DNA of 64,000 nt. It comes from Rhizopus arrhizus. Its lineage: Eukaryota; Mucoromycota; Mucoromycetes; Mucorales; Rhizopodaceae. A program made the position numbers and the translations under genes. Under the pieces are notes generated by a model, which searched no databases, was not told the origin of the DNA, and saw only the letters and a program-made list of their open reading frames with translations. Each line of letters opens with the position of its first letter. Within the stretch, counting starts at the first letter, position 1. Shown piece after piece: positions 50,633 through 61,972 of the stretch. The stretch covers positions 248,001-312,000 of the forward strand of contig JAKZZE010000028.1 of NCBI GenBank assembly GCA_024220505.1, in the 5' to 3' direction.

Positions 50633-52662
50633 AATTTTCGTGTCAAAAATAAACTGTTTATTCATATAATAAAACATTTTACTGAAGCATTAAAAAGCTT
50701 TATAACAAAATATTTTAATCTTTTTCGTTATATAATCATGCATTTGATATCTTTCGTGACAAACTGCTTCTTTTTTTTAATAATAGGTTTAACCATCTAA
50801 TAAACAATTATTAGGCATATTGTTATTTTCATTAATCATTCTTATCAATTGCCGTTCTCTTACAAGTTTCATACCTGTGCAATCATAATTAATTTGCCTG
50901 TTTCAAAGTGATGATAAACTTCATAAAAGTATTAACTAGTGAATAGAAGACAACTCACTTCCAGTGTTATTAATTCACGGCAGAGATTCGCAAGTGTGCG
51001 AATAATCAGAGTTTTTACAGACTCGACTGTCTCTAAAACGAGGAATTTGTGATCACAAAAACTATGAAGCTGTCAATTTTAGATGATTTCGAGGATAACT
51101 TTCTTAGGTCTGAATACTTCACCAAGAGCAGAACTATCCCTCAGCAAGCTTATTATTCTCTCTTGATAAAAAGAAATAAATGAGTTTGATCAATTCATCC
51201 AGAAAAATTAAAAGAAATCGTCTTAGCAGTTTCGATTGCTCTATCGGATACCGTTTCATCTCCATTAACATCATTTCTACAAAAGTGATAATTTTCAATA
51301 AAATTTAGTATTGACAAGTATTAATACAAATAGACAGCTTTTTTTTTATCTTATTAGAACGATTAATAGAAGCGCTTGTTCATGTTCCCCAGATTGCATT
51401 CCTGCATACCATGTTGGTCAAGCTCATCAATTAATATTAGGAATCTGTTCCATCTTGATTTGAGAAAGATGCTTTAGATTATCATGAAAGCCTTTCGCTT
51501 TTTACTGGTTAATGATAACTACACTGACACAGATAACAATCCTTAGTGATAGATTATACCAAAAATCGTCAACATTATTTCTCTTTATGAAGGGATACGA
51601 GCGTTGGCTGACTCTCTTTTTCTAGACGAAGTCATGTTACGGATCATATGCAGATGAAAGCCAACTTCATCAGCAAACATCAATTTCTTTTTTAATCTCT
51701 TTACTAAGTTTCATACCCTCTTGTATCTTTTATTTCTTGAATAAATCACGTTTGCATAATGTCATTGCATTATATGATAGTTTTTGGGGGATGTTCCAGA
51801 CCATCATTGACAGACAAATCAATTGTTTCCTCTTCTTCATTGAGATTGCTAGAAAACTGGTTTTTGTTGCAGTGTAAGAAGGATCGTTTTTACTCTTGAA
51901 ATAAAAGACGTGCTTGCATAGTTCAACTTGATCAGAGCATGAGCAATATAACTGAGGATAACATCAAAAAAGGATTCACATCCAAACAGTCATATCTCTT
52001 CTCCAAGAATAATTCTCCTATTGTCTTTTGTTCATTATAATAACTGAAAAAGAAAAGAGCTCTTTTCTAGAATTCAGTTTAAAAGGATCAAGATCGACAA
52101 CACAATCATAGCATTTGAAATAATTCTGATCACAACATGTGTTTGTACCGTTTTTACTGTATATTAACAACTTTAATACTTGACTTTGTATGATTTTCCC
52201 ATACTCTTTCCATATGTCAATGTTATAGTAACATATTGATCCCCTAAATATTTTATGAATAGCAAATACCTCAGTCTAGCTACTATTTCTTTTTTTCTTT
52301 TTTTTTACATCTACAGTTTGGTACCGCAGATGCTATACTTGATATACTCTCTTGGCAAATAGACTACACGTTTTATTTTCAGAAACAGAGACTTAAATAC
52401 GTTGCTAAAGCTCCTTTCTATGTTTGTGCGACAAAACATCAAGCCATCTGGAGGCATTATTACTTTATTCGGTAGCAAAACGAATGGTTGGGATCAAGGT
52501 ACCCTTTTATTAGTGCTTAAGTATATGCCTTACATTAGGCTTCTTTTATATTTAAGGTATCTTTAAAATATACAAGTCCAAACGTTTATATCAAAATACA
52601 TTTAATAATCAAATCTACTTTAAAGAAATATGTATCAAAGCAATTACTAATTTTGTCCTTTA
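50633..52662. other. Gene-poor interval with decayed Tc1/mariner-like transposon
   Basis: On the minus strand, 51689-51585 translates to KLMFADEVGFHLHMIRN and TSSRKRESANARIPS, which has the shape of the D-E-x-G-F segment of DDE_3/Tc1-mariner transposases (second catalytic Asp). The surrounding frames are broken. Positions 51144-51208 share a diverged repeat with 63492-63555. Towards 52400-52500 a short plus-strand stretch (NIKPSGGIITLFGSKTNGWD) looks coding but is unassigned. No intact gene. Confidence 0.4.
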
Positions 52663-53730
52663 TCAATTCTGTTTGTCTACTTGACTTGCTCTTATGCTCT
52701 TTATTTGTGCATTTTCTAGATTGATGTTACAAGAACCAGATTTGTTACATATTCCGATAACATCAAGGTCATGACATTGGTCTGCATAGATGGTCAGACT
52801 TGATAGTTTAGAGAGATGGTTCACAGCACCAAGCACGCTCTTCCCTGAAATCTTTCTTAAGCTTGTAAAATGAACGAGCTCGAGAACAGGGAGATGGCAA
52901 ATGGCAGCCTTCAGTATGCTCTCAGGTATTTCCTTAAAATGCAAATATAATTCGCGTATGTGTGTATGTGTTTTTAGAAACGAGACAAAGATCGATTCGA
53001 TAGCAGAAAATGATATTAAAGGCATTGTTATATACAAGTATTGGAGATTTGGCATACAAAACGTGTTTGTAGTGTCTCCTGTGAGGCAGCGAAGGAATTC
53101 AGGCGAGTCATTATCACTGTCAAACAAACTAAGATGCTTCAGATAGGCAAATGAGCGTATAACACGAGCCGTTTCACTTGTCATCATATAATCGCAGTTG
53201 GATAATGTCAAGATTTCAACAGGTAAATTAGTGAGAGGATATAAAGCTTTGGAAGTCATATTGGGACAATTGGTAAGGTGAATTTCCTTCAATTGTAGAC
53301 ATTGACTGAGGGCGAGAGCTGATTGGTCTGATATGTTTACAGACTGAAGCAAAAGACTTTTAAGATGTTTACAGTAGTGGGGAATTTGCATTATGCTTTT
53401 GTCTGCAAAAGTTGTTGCAAACGTTATCCAAATTGTTTCTAAACAAGGTACCAAGGATAAGAGTTTTAAAAGTTCTTCATCTTTGATAGGTAAGTCACAA
53501 ATATCTATAAATTCAACACTATTTCTGCAATGATAACTTGCAGAATCCAAAGCATTGATGAATTGAGTAAACTTTTCACTTGTAGTTATTATAAATTCTT
53601 TCCACAATATAGGTACTGAAACCAAGTAAAATATTTTGTTTACGAGTGAGCATTGGTGTATATCTCTCTTGCTAAGCAGGAAAAGTATTGTTGATATGAT
53701 TTCTTTTGGCAAATTGTTTATAGTTGGCAT
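52663..53730 (-). CDS. F-box / leucine-rich repeat protein
   Basis: 355 residues, single exon. N-terminal F-box-like motif MPTINNLPKEIISTILFLLS and CSLVNKIFYLVSVPILWKE (the usual P-x-E-I ... W-K-E pattern), followed by about seven leucine-rich repeats of the CC type (LKEIHLTNCPNMTSKALYPL, EILTLSNCDYMMTSETARV). F-box proteins present substrates to the SCF (Skp1-Cul1) ubiquitin ligase; the substrate is unknown. It is the paralogue of the interrupted gene at 32291-33394, with shared length, repeat phasing and motifs, so it gives the reference for that copy. Upstream (53731-54744) no confident gene is seen. Confidence 0.8.
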   Translation of the reverse strand: MPTINNLPKEIISTILFLLSKRDIHQCSLVNKIFYLVSVPILWKEFIITTSEKFTQFINALDSASYHCRNSVEFIDICDLPIKDEELLKLLSLVPCLETIWITFATTFADKSIMQIPHYCKHLKSLLLQSVNISDQSALALSQCLQLKEIHLTNCPNMTSKALYPLTNLPVEILTLSNCDYMMTSETARVIRSFAYLKHLSLFDSDNDSPEFLRCLTGDTTNTFCMPNLQYLYITMPLISFSAIESIFVSFLKTHTHIRELYLHFKEIPESILKAAICHLPVLELVHFTSLRKISGKSVLGAVNHLSKLSSLTIYADQCHDLDVIGICNKSGSCNINLENAQIKSIRASQVDKQN

Positions 53731-54744
53731 CTTATGAGAGAATAGTAAACAAAAAAGAGAAGAAAAGAAAAACGAAAGAGAACATTGATAATCTTATATA
53801 TCACAGAGATTACGTCAGCAGTCTTTTTTTTTTCTAAATAACCAAGCTTCTTATTTAAGAGATGTGTAAAAAAGGATTTGAATGATATGCTCTGCAAGAA
53901 ATAATAATAATAAAAACTAAGTACAGAATCATCTTCAAGACACAGAAAGAATTTATGCGAATTATCTATAGCTTCAGAAAGAAAGTGTGCCCAGCCAATA
54001 TCATTACGACCATACCATGGTTTCTTACGTAGAGTAGTTGTCAAAAAGAATAACTTAAACAAGTTTATTTTGCTACAAAATTCATAAATAAATGTTCTTT
54101 TTTAACACTATTTTCACCTTTGATCCTGCAAAAGTTGACATATATCGAGTATTGATTTCTATCGATTATTTGAACTGCTTCAAGCGCAAACGAACAATTT
54201 GATTTTATATTTAAATGATGATAGAGTTCTTTTGACTTTAGGCACTAAGGTTAAATAAAATGTTCTTATTCATAAACAAGTATAAAAAGATGCCCTTATT
54301 TCCATGTAGATTGTGTATCTCAAGAATCCTTTTTGATAAATTATTTAAGTTGGCATCAATTAAAAGGATAAAAAATGATGTCAAAAAATGAAGATGGCGC
54401 ATTCAGTTGATGTTTTTTTTTTTAAAAAAAAAAAAAGTATGCAAGCAACGTATTATTATTGCGTTGTAGGTGGTATACATATCTGACTATATTTTGTGGT
54501 TTACTAATAAGTCTTCACAAACGTTACATAGCCAACATAATTACTTGTTAAGTCATTGTACAAATCAGCTAATCTATTTTTCGGTTTATTATTTCTTTCA
54601 AATGAAGCTGTTAGACTGCTACAGGCTAATTCGATGTTGTACTGACGTGTTGAAAGCATGAATATACCTGTGACTGCTTTGTGCTTTATCAAAACTATTT
54701 TAGCCAGCTTTTTATTTTATACTGCTTTTTTATCAAGTTGCGCA
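53731..54744. other. Interval between F-box gene and SPP2
   Basis: A minus-strand frame at 53718-54062 contains KKPWYGRNDIGWAHFLSE and DNSHKFFLCLEDDS, protein-like but unrecognised and ending in low-complexity codons. A T12A13 junction lies at about 54411-54436. The rest is AT-rich promoter-type sequence. Confidence 0.3.
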
Positions 54745-55988
54745 ATGTCTGCTAGATTACCTCTTCAATCAAAAGCAGCAAGGCCAAGATTTGAAAGAAA
54801 AAAAGCAGTATTTGGAGGTGATGATGACGATGAAAGGGTAGAGGATGAATTTGTCGTCGGTATTGAAGATAATCAAATAAAAGAGTAAAAAATTCATAAA
54901 TTGCGTCATTTGATTATATTGACCTTTTCCATTAGAGCAAAACCTAAAGAAAAGAATGCACCCATGAGCATTGCACCGTTATCTAATGCCGATTGGCGTT
55001 CAGCTGCAAAACGTAAACGAGAGTTGTTTATACCTGCGCGGGCGCAGCAACCATCTACAACAGAAGAAACAAAACCAGAAGTACTTCAGCAAAGTTCAGA
55101 TTCATTTGGTTTACAAATTCAACAGAAAAAGATAAAGAACATAATTGAGGATGGGCAAGCGATTACTACAGAAACTGTTGTTACAGAACAGCAAATAGTG
55201 ACCAACGATCCACAAGAAATACAGAAGACTTTAGAAGAACGTGCAATAGAAGCAATTCTAAAAGGTATTATTGGAATTTTTTAGCGATACTTGGACAACA
55301 TAAAACTAAAATATCTATTTGCTAGAGTCAAAAGGAGAATTAGATGAGGAAGATGAAGGACCAGTAAAAGTCATACCCGCAAATGAAACGATAGCATTTA
55401 GAGACGATGTACAGAGTAGACCAGAGGAAGCAACAATGGAAGATTATGAAAATATTCCAGTAGATGAATTTGGCGCTGCACTGTTGCGTGGATTAGGATG
55501 GAGCGAAGGTGAGGGCATTGGAAGAAATCGAAAGAGTACACCGTAAGGATATTAAATTTATTGAAAATTGAACCTATTTAGCTAACACGTAGTAAAATAG
55601 TGCACCACCACCTACTCCGGTAAAACAACGAGAAGCTTTACTTGGTTTGGGAGCAAAGCCAGAGGATATAGAGAAAGATGCAAGATCAAAATACAAGTCT
55701 AGAAAGGAAGCCTATGAATATAAGGATACAAGTCTATTTAAGAAAATTTCAAAAAGAAAATACGAAGATGAATACGATGACAGACATAGCAGTAGGAGCA
55801 GCAGTAAAAGTAGCACCAGTAGCAGAAGAAGCAGATATGACGAAGATGACAAATATAAAAGAAAAAGGGATCGTAGTAGGGAACGTCACCGTAGTTATAG
55901 CAGAGACAGTCATAGTAGCAGTCGACGCAATCGCAGTCGTAGCAGAGAATCTCGCCGCCGCTCTCGTAGTCGAGAATCAAGAAGATAA
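54745..55988 (+). CDS. SPP2: Pre-mRNA splicing factor Spp2/GPKOW (G-patch)
   Basis: Four exons, about 365 residues. Spp2 tethers and activates the DEAH helicase Prp2 in the spliceosome before the first catalytic step. Conserved parts: the N-terminal ERKKAVFGGDDDDE segment, PMSIAPLSNADWRSAAKRKR, and the G-patch VDEFGAALLRGLGWSEGEGI with GRNRKSTP across an intron, then REALLGLGAKPEDIE. The C-terminal 90 residues are an RS/SR-rich tail (HRSYSRDSHSSSRRNRSRSR) that extends beyond the yeast protein, closer to animal and plant GPKOW/MOS2, but no KOW motifs were found. The start at 54745 is chosen because homology begins there; an upstream in-frame Met at 54658 precedes hydrophobic, non-conserved sequence. 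Confidence 0.9.
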
Positions 55989-56594
55989 ATAACGAGCCAG
56001 CACTTCAACTGCATCTCTCTTTAAATTCAAAGCATCTACACATTGTAGTTTGAATAAACATCTAACACTTTTTTTTTTGGCACCTCAAGTTAAAAGTATG
56101 TCCAATTGTCTTTTATTTATATCAAAGACGGATTTTGCATCAGAAATGATTATGTTAATACAAGAAATACAACCATATATCTATCTGATTTAAATTAACA
56201 AGAAACTAGAAGCTATGAAAGATCAAAACTTCAAGTGTCTGCCGATGGCCAAATCTGCATAACTGGTTTATAATCCCTAATCATTCTAGCAGAAATTTTT
56301 TTAGCCGCCTCGTCTTCTTTTTCTAAGATAAAACTGATCTCACTTGATTCTTTAACTTTTTATTTAAAATCGACTTGCCATAATATTGTGCTCTTTTTTT
56401 TTTTTTTATGTATAAAGCGCTTGAATTCAGCTTTTGAGCAAGTATTTCAAACCAATGCATTTTTTACTGTGGGATACTGCGATATTAATTTGTGTGCTTA
56501 TTAATGTTTGATAACAGCATAATAGAATGAAAACCTTCGTCTTTGTGAGTTGTCCTTTTTTTTATATTTTTACGTTTTTTCACTTTGTTAATAC
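55989..56594. other. Intergenic, no gene seen
   Basis: AT-rich 3' UTR of SPP2 and upstream DNA of the transporter pseudogene. T14 run at 56395-56408. Confidence 0.4.
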
Positions 56595-59136
56595 ATGAGT
56601 TCACAAGAAATTATCATTGATTATGAAGCTATTTCTTATGAAATCGAAACAAAAGAATTTTTAAAGCATTTACCTACATATATAAAAAATTAACTCGTTA
56701 GATTATTTCCGATAATTTTATGGATCTATCGTTATAACTTAATGGTAATAATTTGATCTTACAAAATATATTTATTTTTTAACACATATTTGTTAATGGC
56801 TGATCCGTGATCTTTATCGCAGGTGCAACTGCTGGTGTTGTCATTATGCCTCAATATATGAATTATGTAAAGATTGTGAAATTACCATCACAGTACGGTT
56901 TATAGTAATATAAAATCTACTTAATTAGCATTAAAAAGTTCATTGATGTAAATCATTGTTATACCAGCACCGTATTTGTAGAACTTTGCGTCTATTTTTT
57001 GTTTGCAGCCTCTAAAGATATCAGTATTGGACCCACAGGTAACACTCTTATCCTTTGAATTAGCTGTTCTTTCTTATTTTAACATGGACAATGTTTAGTT
57101 GTCATGTCTTTACTTGTTGGGCAAACTGTTACAAAAGCAATTGCTCAAAATCTTAACATTACTGGATCTGAAGCTATTGCCGAGCTTTCCTTATACACAG
57201 GAATTGTTGCCATGTTTCTCGGGCTTGTAAGACTCTTTATGTTAGTTGATTTTACCTCAGGCAGTCTTCCTTCTTCCTTTTTGTATAAAGCCTTTTATAA
57301 CCATAAAAATCTAGCCCTTGCAATTGCCTGATTTATGTTGGGTTCGACCATCACGATTACTATTGAACAAATGTTCAAACAGTTTGGAATTCCAAACATC
57401 AGTACACAAGGTTTCCCTTAATATTGGGATATTTTTTCAAGCACTTGCCACACATGAAGCTTGATTTTGCCTTTGGTCTCATCAGCCTAATTTGGCTTTA
57501 CAGTGTGCGATATATCTATCAAACATTGCCAAAGCGATATCCAAAATACGCTTTACATTTTTCTTTTTCGGTGTCATGCGAAATGGTATTCTTGTTATCA
57601 TTGGTACACTTATTTCTTTTTTTTTTATCAATATCAGCAAATTGATTAGTCCAATCAGTATTGTGAAAACAGTCCCGCGGGATTCACAGCTATGAATGTC
57701 CTTCATGTAAGTGAGAATTAAATTTCGGCCATTGTCAGCTCACTCCCTTCAGGTGTGATTATCTTGATCCTTGGGTATGTGGCTATAGTATAATCTTTTG
57801 GTAGAATTAATGGTTACGCTATCAATACTGACCAAGAGATCATTTTTATTGGATTTACTAATATCTTGTCATCTTTCTTTGGGTAAATTGTTGTGAGATA
57901 TTTACCAAGAACAAAAAAAAGCATCTTATACTTTCTCTTTTGCAGTACGTATCCTTCTACAGGATCATTTTCTCGCACAGCTATCAAGGCAAGATCTGGT
58001 GTAAAGCCCTCCTTTCTGGAGTTTTTTCAACACTTATTGTTTTGCTTGCACTGTATGCCCTTACTCTGGTATTTTATTACATACAAAATGCTGTCCTAGT
58101 ATCCATTATGATACATGCTATTGCTGATCTCATGTCTGGACTTAGTTATACCAAACGTCTAGCTACAGTCAGCCTTTGGAAGCTTTTGATATTTGCTACT
58201 ATTGTGATCATTACATTTTTCACGTTAGTTGAATACGGCATTTATGCTTCCGTTGCCATGTCAATCATCATTCTCCTATTTCGTATTGCAAGATCTAATT
58301 TTTAGAGTATCGTCCGTATGCCTCCTTACAATTCAACAGTAACAAACGAAAATATCAGCCAGAAACTCAAACCTATCTTCATATATCGTAAAGCCATCCA
58401 TCAGTTGAAAAAATGACTAAACCATTACCCAAAGGCATTCTTATGTGCCGTTTGGATGAATTTCACGTACAGCAATTTAACTTTTATCTTTGACCGAATC
58501 ATTGCCTATTGTAAATCAAAAACATGTCCCGGAAAGGACGATGTGAGTAAAGATGAAAGATCTTGGAATGATGATACAGCACCAGACACAATGGCTGCTA
58601 AACGCAGTCTTCCTTTACTTCATGCTCTCATTCTTGATTTTGCGAGTGTGAATCGATTGGATTCTAGCGGACTTCAGGCCATTTTCGAAGCACAAAACGT
58701 GCTGAATTGCTACAGCAATCATCATGTTGAATTTCACTTTGTGAATATCCTGCATCCTGCCATACATCGCTGTCTGATTGTAGCTCATTTTGGTATACAG
58801 CCACAGCAAATCATGGATAATGAAGATAATGGTGAACAGCAGCAAGAGATATTGTCCGTTGTTCCAGCTCCAAAGGATAGACCGCAGCCAGTACACAATT
58901 GTAATGGCCATGTTATGAATAGTTATCAAGATGAAGAAAATTTAACCACACTAGAAATGAAATTGCACTCATCAAGTACCACTTCGTCATCGTTTACAAA
59001 TAATTATAATACCAGAGGCATCTTAATGCCTAGGGATCTCTATCCTTTCTTTCATTGGAGTACTGATGAAGCTGTGCAGTCCGCTGTAAAGACTTTGGAC
59101 CTTCAACAATCTGTTGAGCAGGTTGATGAAAATTAA
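56595..59136 (+). pseudogene. SulP/SLC26-family sulfate (anion) transporter pseudogene
   Basis: Family order is preserved: GATAGVVIMPQYMNYVKIVK near 56825 (the family's P-Q-x-M-x-Y entry motif), CVYFLFAASKDISIGPT spliced to VVMSLLVGQTVTKAIAQN, ELSLYTGIVAMFLGLVRL, STGSFSRTAIKARSGVK, GVFSTLIVLLALYALTLVFY and ISTS-like text, and a STAS domain at 58600-58830 (ALILDFASVNRLDSSGLQAI). Between these are several stops and frame changes (for example near 56690, 57330, 57420, 57690 and 58010) that introns do not remove. The last frame, 58456-59136, is open for 226 codons. An intact member would import sulfate across the plasma membrane. Some losses could be sequencing errors, but their number argues for decay. 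Confidence 0.75.
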
Positions 59137-59361
59137 ATAATGGTGGAAAATGGTTTTTGTAGATTAATATTGTATATATATTTTTTTGTATTTTACACCT
59201 GCTTATATGTCAATTTTTTTTTTTTTCATTATTTGTTTTTTGCAAATAAAAAGGTGTTGTGTATATAGATCTTAGTCATTAATTCTTGGTTTCCTTTATT
59301 TTGTATAAATTACTCAACAAAAAATAAATAAAGGATTAATAAAACGAAGTTGAAAAGACGG
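59137..59361. other. Short convergent interval
   Basis: 3' ends of the transporter pseudogene and the acidic-protein gene face each other here; AATAAA-type signals occur at 59246-59251 and near 59323. Confidence 0.4.
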
Positions 59362-60917
59362 TTAAAGGTAAGCATGCATCCAATCATTCTCGTGGTCATC
59401 CTCCTCCTCTTCATTCGATAAATCTCTTTCGTCTTCTTGCAATTCAACCGTAGTTTTTACTTTGCTTGCAATATCACTAAACATTCGAATACCACTTCCA
59501 ACAGCCTCTTCGCTAAAGTCCTTTATATTTTTACCAATTTTAATCACTTTAGTAAAATCAAATAAATCTCCTTCCTCTTCAACTGCTGGTGGTGATTCAG
59601 CTAATAAAGAAAGTGCAGATGAAAAGGGAGCATCATCACCACTAATATGTGTCGTAAGACGTGCAATTATTGGGGCAGCCACTTCTATAAATGAGCTATT
59701 TGCTCTTCGATGAAGAGGTATTCTTTTATTATCTTGTTTTGATCTATTAAAAGAGGATAATAAACATATAGAAAAAAAAAGTCAATGATTTTCTCTGTCT
59801 CCTCTCTTTTTTTTTGCTTTACTCGGAATCGTTTTCTTTATTTACGACTGAATTAGACATTTTAATGTTATCATCTTCCTCCTCTTCCTCAGATAAGTCT
59901 TCTTCCATTGTGATATTTTTCTTTATAAAAGCTAGCTTTTCACCAAGATTTTCTAATTTATCGTTTATAAATTCTTGCACTGAGGGTCTCCTTTCCTCTG
60001 ATGGTTCTGATAATGGATCGCCACCTACTTCACTCAATTGACCCAATGTTTCGATCTTGGTGATCTCTTCTTTTGGTCGAGGATTTGAACTAAAAGAAAT
60101 TTGAGAAAATCGGTTTGTGGATGAGGATTGTCTATTGGAGCGACTTCCTGAGGTAAGAGGCTCTTCACCGTACATGGATTTTTCAAACGAGGATTTTTTA
60201 AGAATCATGTTGGGCGGTATTTCTTGTGACAGCTCTGGTAGGGGTAACAAGTGTAACACCTCTTTTTCGATCTGAGGTATCCTTTCCTCTTTTAAGTGGT
60301 CAGATTCTTCTGGGGTATCTTTCTGATCTTGCTCTTTTTGGTCTTCATCATTTTCAACCACCTTATTAGATGCACTGTCTTCCTCCTTATCGTCTTCTTC
60401 GTCTTGGTATAATTCCGTCCAATCAGGCTCGTTTTCATAGTTTCGAGTGGTAAAAGATGTAGTGCCTTTAAATTCTATAAGCTCTTTGCTTCCACTTGCC
60501 TTTTATATATCAAAATCATATTAGACATTCTTTCTTTTTTACTTTTCACTCTATATACTCAAAAATAGTTTTTTTTTTCTTTACTTTATTTCCCATCTCT
60601 TCCTCTTCCTCTCCTTCCTCTATTTCCTTCACTTGATTTTCCTGTAGTTCTTCTCCCGCTCGAGCAAAAGGGTTTCGTGACAAAATTTGCTGTGAAGATT
60701 GATCTTTAAATATTGAAATATGGTTGGGCGTATATGCCTGCTGTTCAAAACTGTGAGTGTCTTGCTCATCAACAAGTTGCTCATCGTCGGAGTCGTCAGG
60801 AAGCTGAATTCGGTTTGTATTTATGTACATACAGCAAGGAATAAAGCTTGTCCAAGGACTTCTTCTTCTCATGCCTTGGTTTTCCGGAAGTTGTATACGT
60901 CCTTTGAGAAATGACAT
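59362..60917 (-). CDS. Acidic, Ser-rich protein of unknown function, three exons
   Basis: Exons from about 60917 to 60586, about 60499 to 59822 and about 59742 to 59362, with in-frame GT-AG joints, give about 460 residues. It starts MSFLKGRIQLPENQGMRRRS, with a second copy of the motif at TNRIQLPDDSDDEQL. A long Glu/Asp/Ser-rich, probably disordered middle follows (EEGEEEEEMGNK, DWTELYQDEEDDKEEDS, RPSVQEFINDKLENLGEK). The C-terminus is more ordered: IPLHRRANSSFIEVAAPIIA and FDFTKVIKIGKNIKDFSEEA followed by VGSGIRMFSDIASKVKT, ending in acidic residues and WMHAYL. I do not recognise the family. The start is the ATG at 60917; the codon before is GAC in an open frame without ATG. Confidence 0.7.
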
Positions 60918-61328
60918 GTCCACTAAAAATAAAAAAAAAAGAAAGAAAAGAAAAGGTTTAGGAAAATTTTGAAGTAATATCTCTCTTGTGCAACTGGTTT
61001 TGTATCACATATATGTTTTGCAGCTTTTATATTAATATAAATAAAAAAAATTGTGTGTTCCACACTTGCTTGATAAAATCTCGGGTCACTTTAACAAAGT
61101 AATATTCAGTACATACTATGACAGCAATGAACTTGATGGAAGTACTGTATGTATTTTTATCTTTTTAATAAGACAATTATTTTTTTTTTTTATTTCTCAG
61201 AAACTGAATCAGATATAGTTATTTGTCCGGTCCGGATATTTGCCTTCGGGAAGAAGTTCTGATTAAAACCACAATACAGTTCTGCAAGAAGAAGATTCCT
61301 TCTCTTTTGGCATATCGTTGGATTAAAG
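60918..61328. promoter_or_regulatory. Divergent promoter region (acidic protein / eL42)
   Basis: No gene. The 5' UTR of eL42 probably begins in the stretch 61200-61328, which contains the near-palindrome GTCCGGTCCGGAT. T11 tract at 61181-61191. Confidence 0.4.
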
Positions 61329-61972
61329 ATGGTAAGACGCATCCACAGGAGAGCCACACATAGGAATCCATGTTAGGTCGATTAATCTCAGAAAAGGATT
61401 ACACATTTGGATGTATCCTATTTGAAGCATTCAACACAAAGCAAAAAAAAAAAATTGTATATCTTTGGATCTTGACATTCTTGTGGCATTTTCTTTTTGC
61501 AGATTACGAACAAACGCAATAGATACAGCCTTGCAGTTTTCTTTATGTTGTGGCTCCCCTTTTTCAAAAAAACTTTATGCTCACGATATTGAATAGGTCA
61601 ACATTCCCAAGACACGTAACACCTTCTGTAAGGGCGTCAAGTGCAGAAAGCACACTCCTCACAAGGTCACCCAATACAAGGCTGGTAAGGCTTCTCTCTT
61701 CGCCCAAGGTAAGAGACGTTATGACCGTAAGCAATCCGGTTATGGTGGTCAAACCAAGCCCGTTTTCCACAAGAAGGCCAAGACTACCAAGAAGGTTGTC
61801 CTTCGTCTTGAATGTACTTGTAAGTATCAATTACAATATAATTTAGACATGAGACTGATAAAAATTTATGTGTATAGCTTGTAAGTACAAGATGCAAATC
61901 GCTCTCAAGAGATGTAAGCACTTCGAATTGGGTGGTGACAAGAAGACCAAGGGTGCCGCTCTCGTTTTCTAA
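61329..61972 (+). CDS. RPL42: 60S ribosomal protein eL42 (L36a/L44)
   Basis: Component of the large subunit near the E site. Three exons: 61329-61331 (the ATG alone), 61597-61819 and 61878-61972, total 321 nt, 106 residues, exactly the family length. Seen: [20 protein letters not shown] (the first CxxxxC zinc pair), [20 protein letters not shown] (the K-P-V-F loop, where the Pro/Gln choice governs cycloheximide sensitivity; here Pro), [20 protein letters not shown] (second zinc pair) and KTKGAALVF at the end. The start codon is assigned to ATG 61329 because it is followed by GTAAGA and the intron ends GAATAG right before GTC. The 265 nt first intron is long for this genome, as in many ribosomal protein genes. 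Confidence 0.95.

Noticed and set aside
55738..55980. Minus-strand Tyr/Cys-rich frame in SPP2
   Set aside because: Complement of the RS-rich tail.
61332..61596. snoRNA inside the long eL42 first intron
   Set aside because: No convincing C (RTGATGA) and D (CTGA) pair or H/ACA layout could be found by eye.
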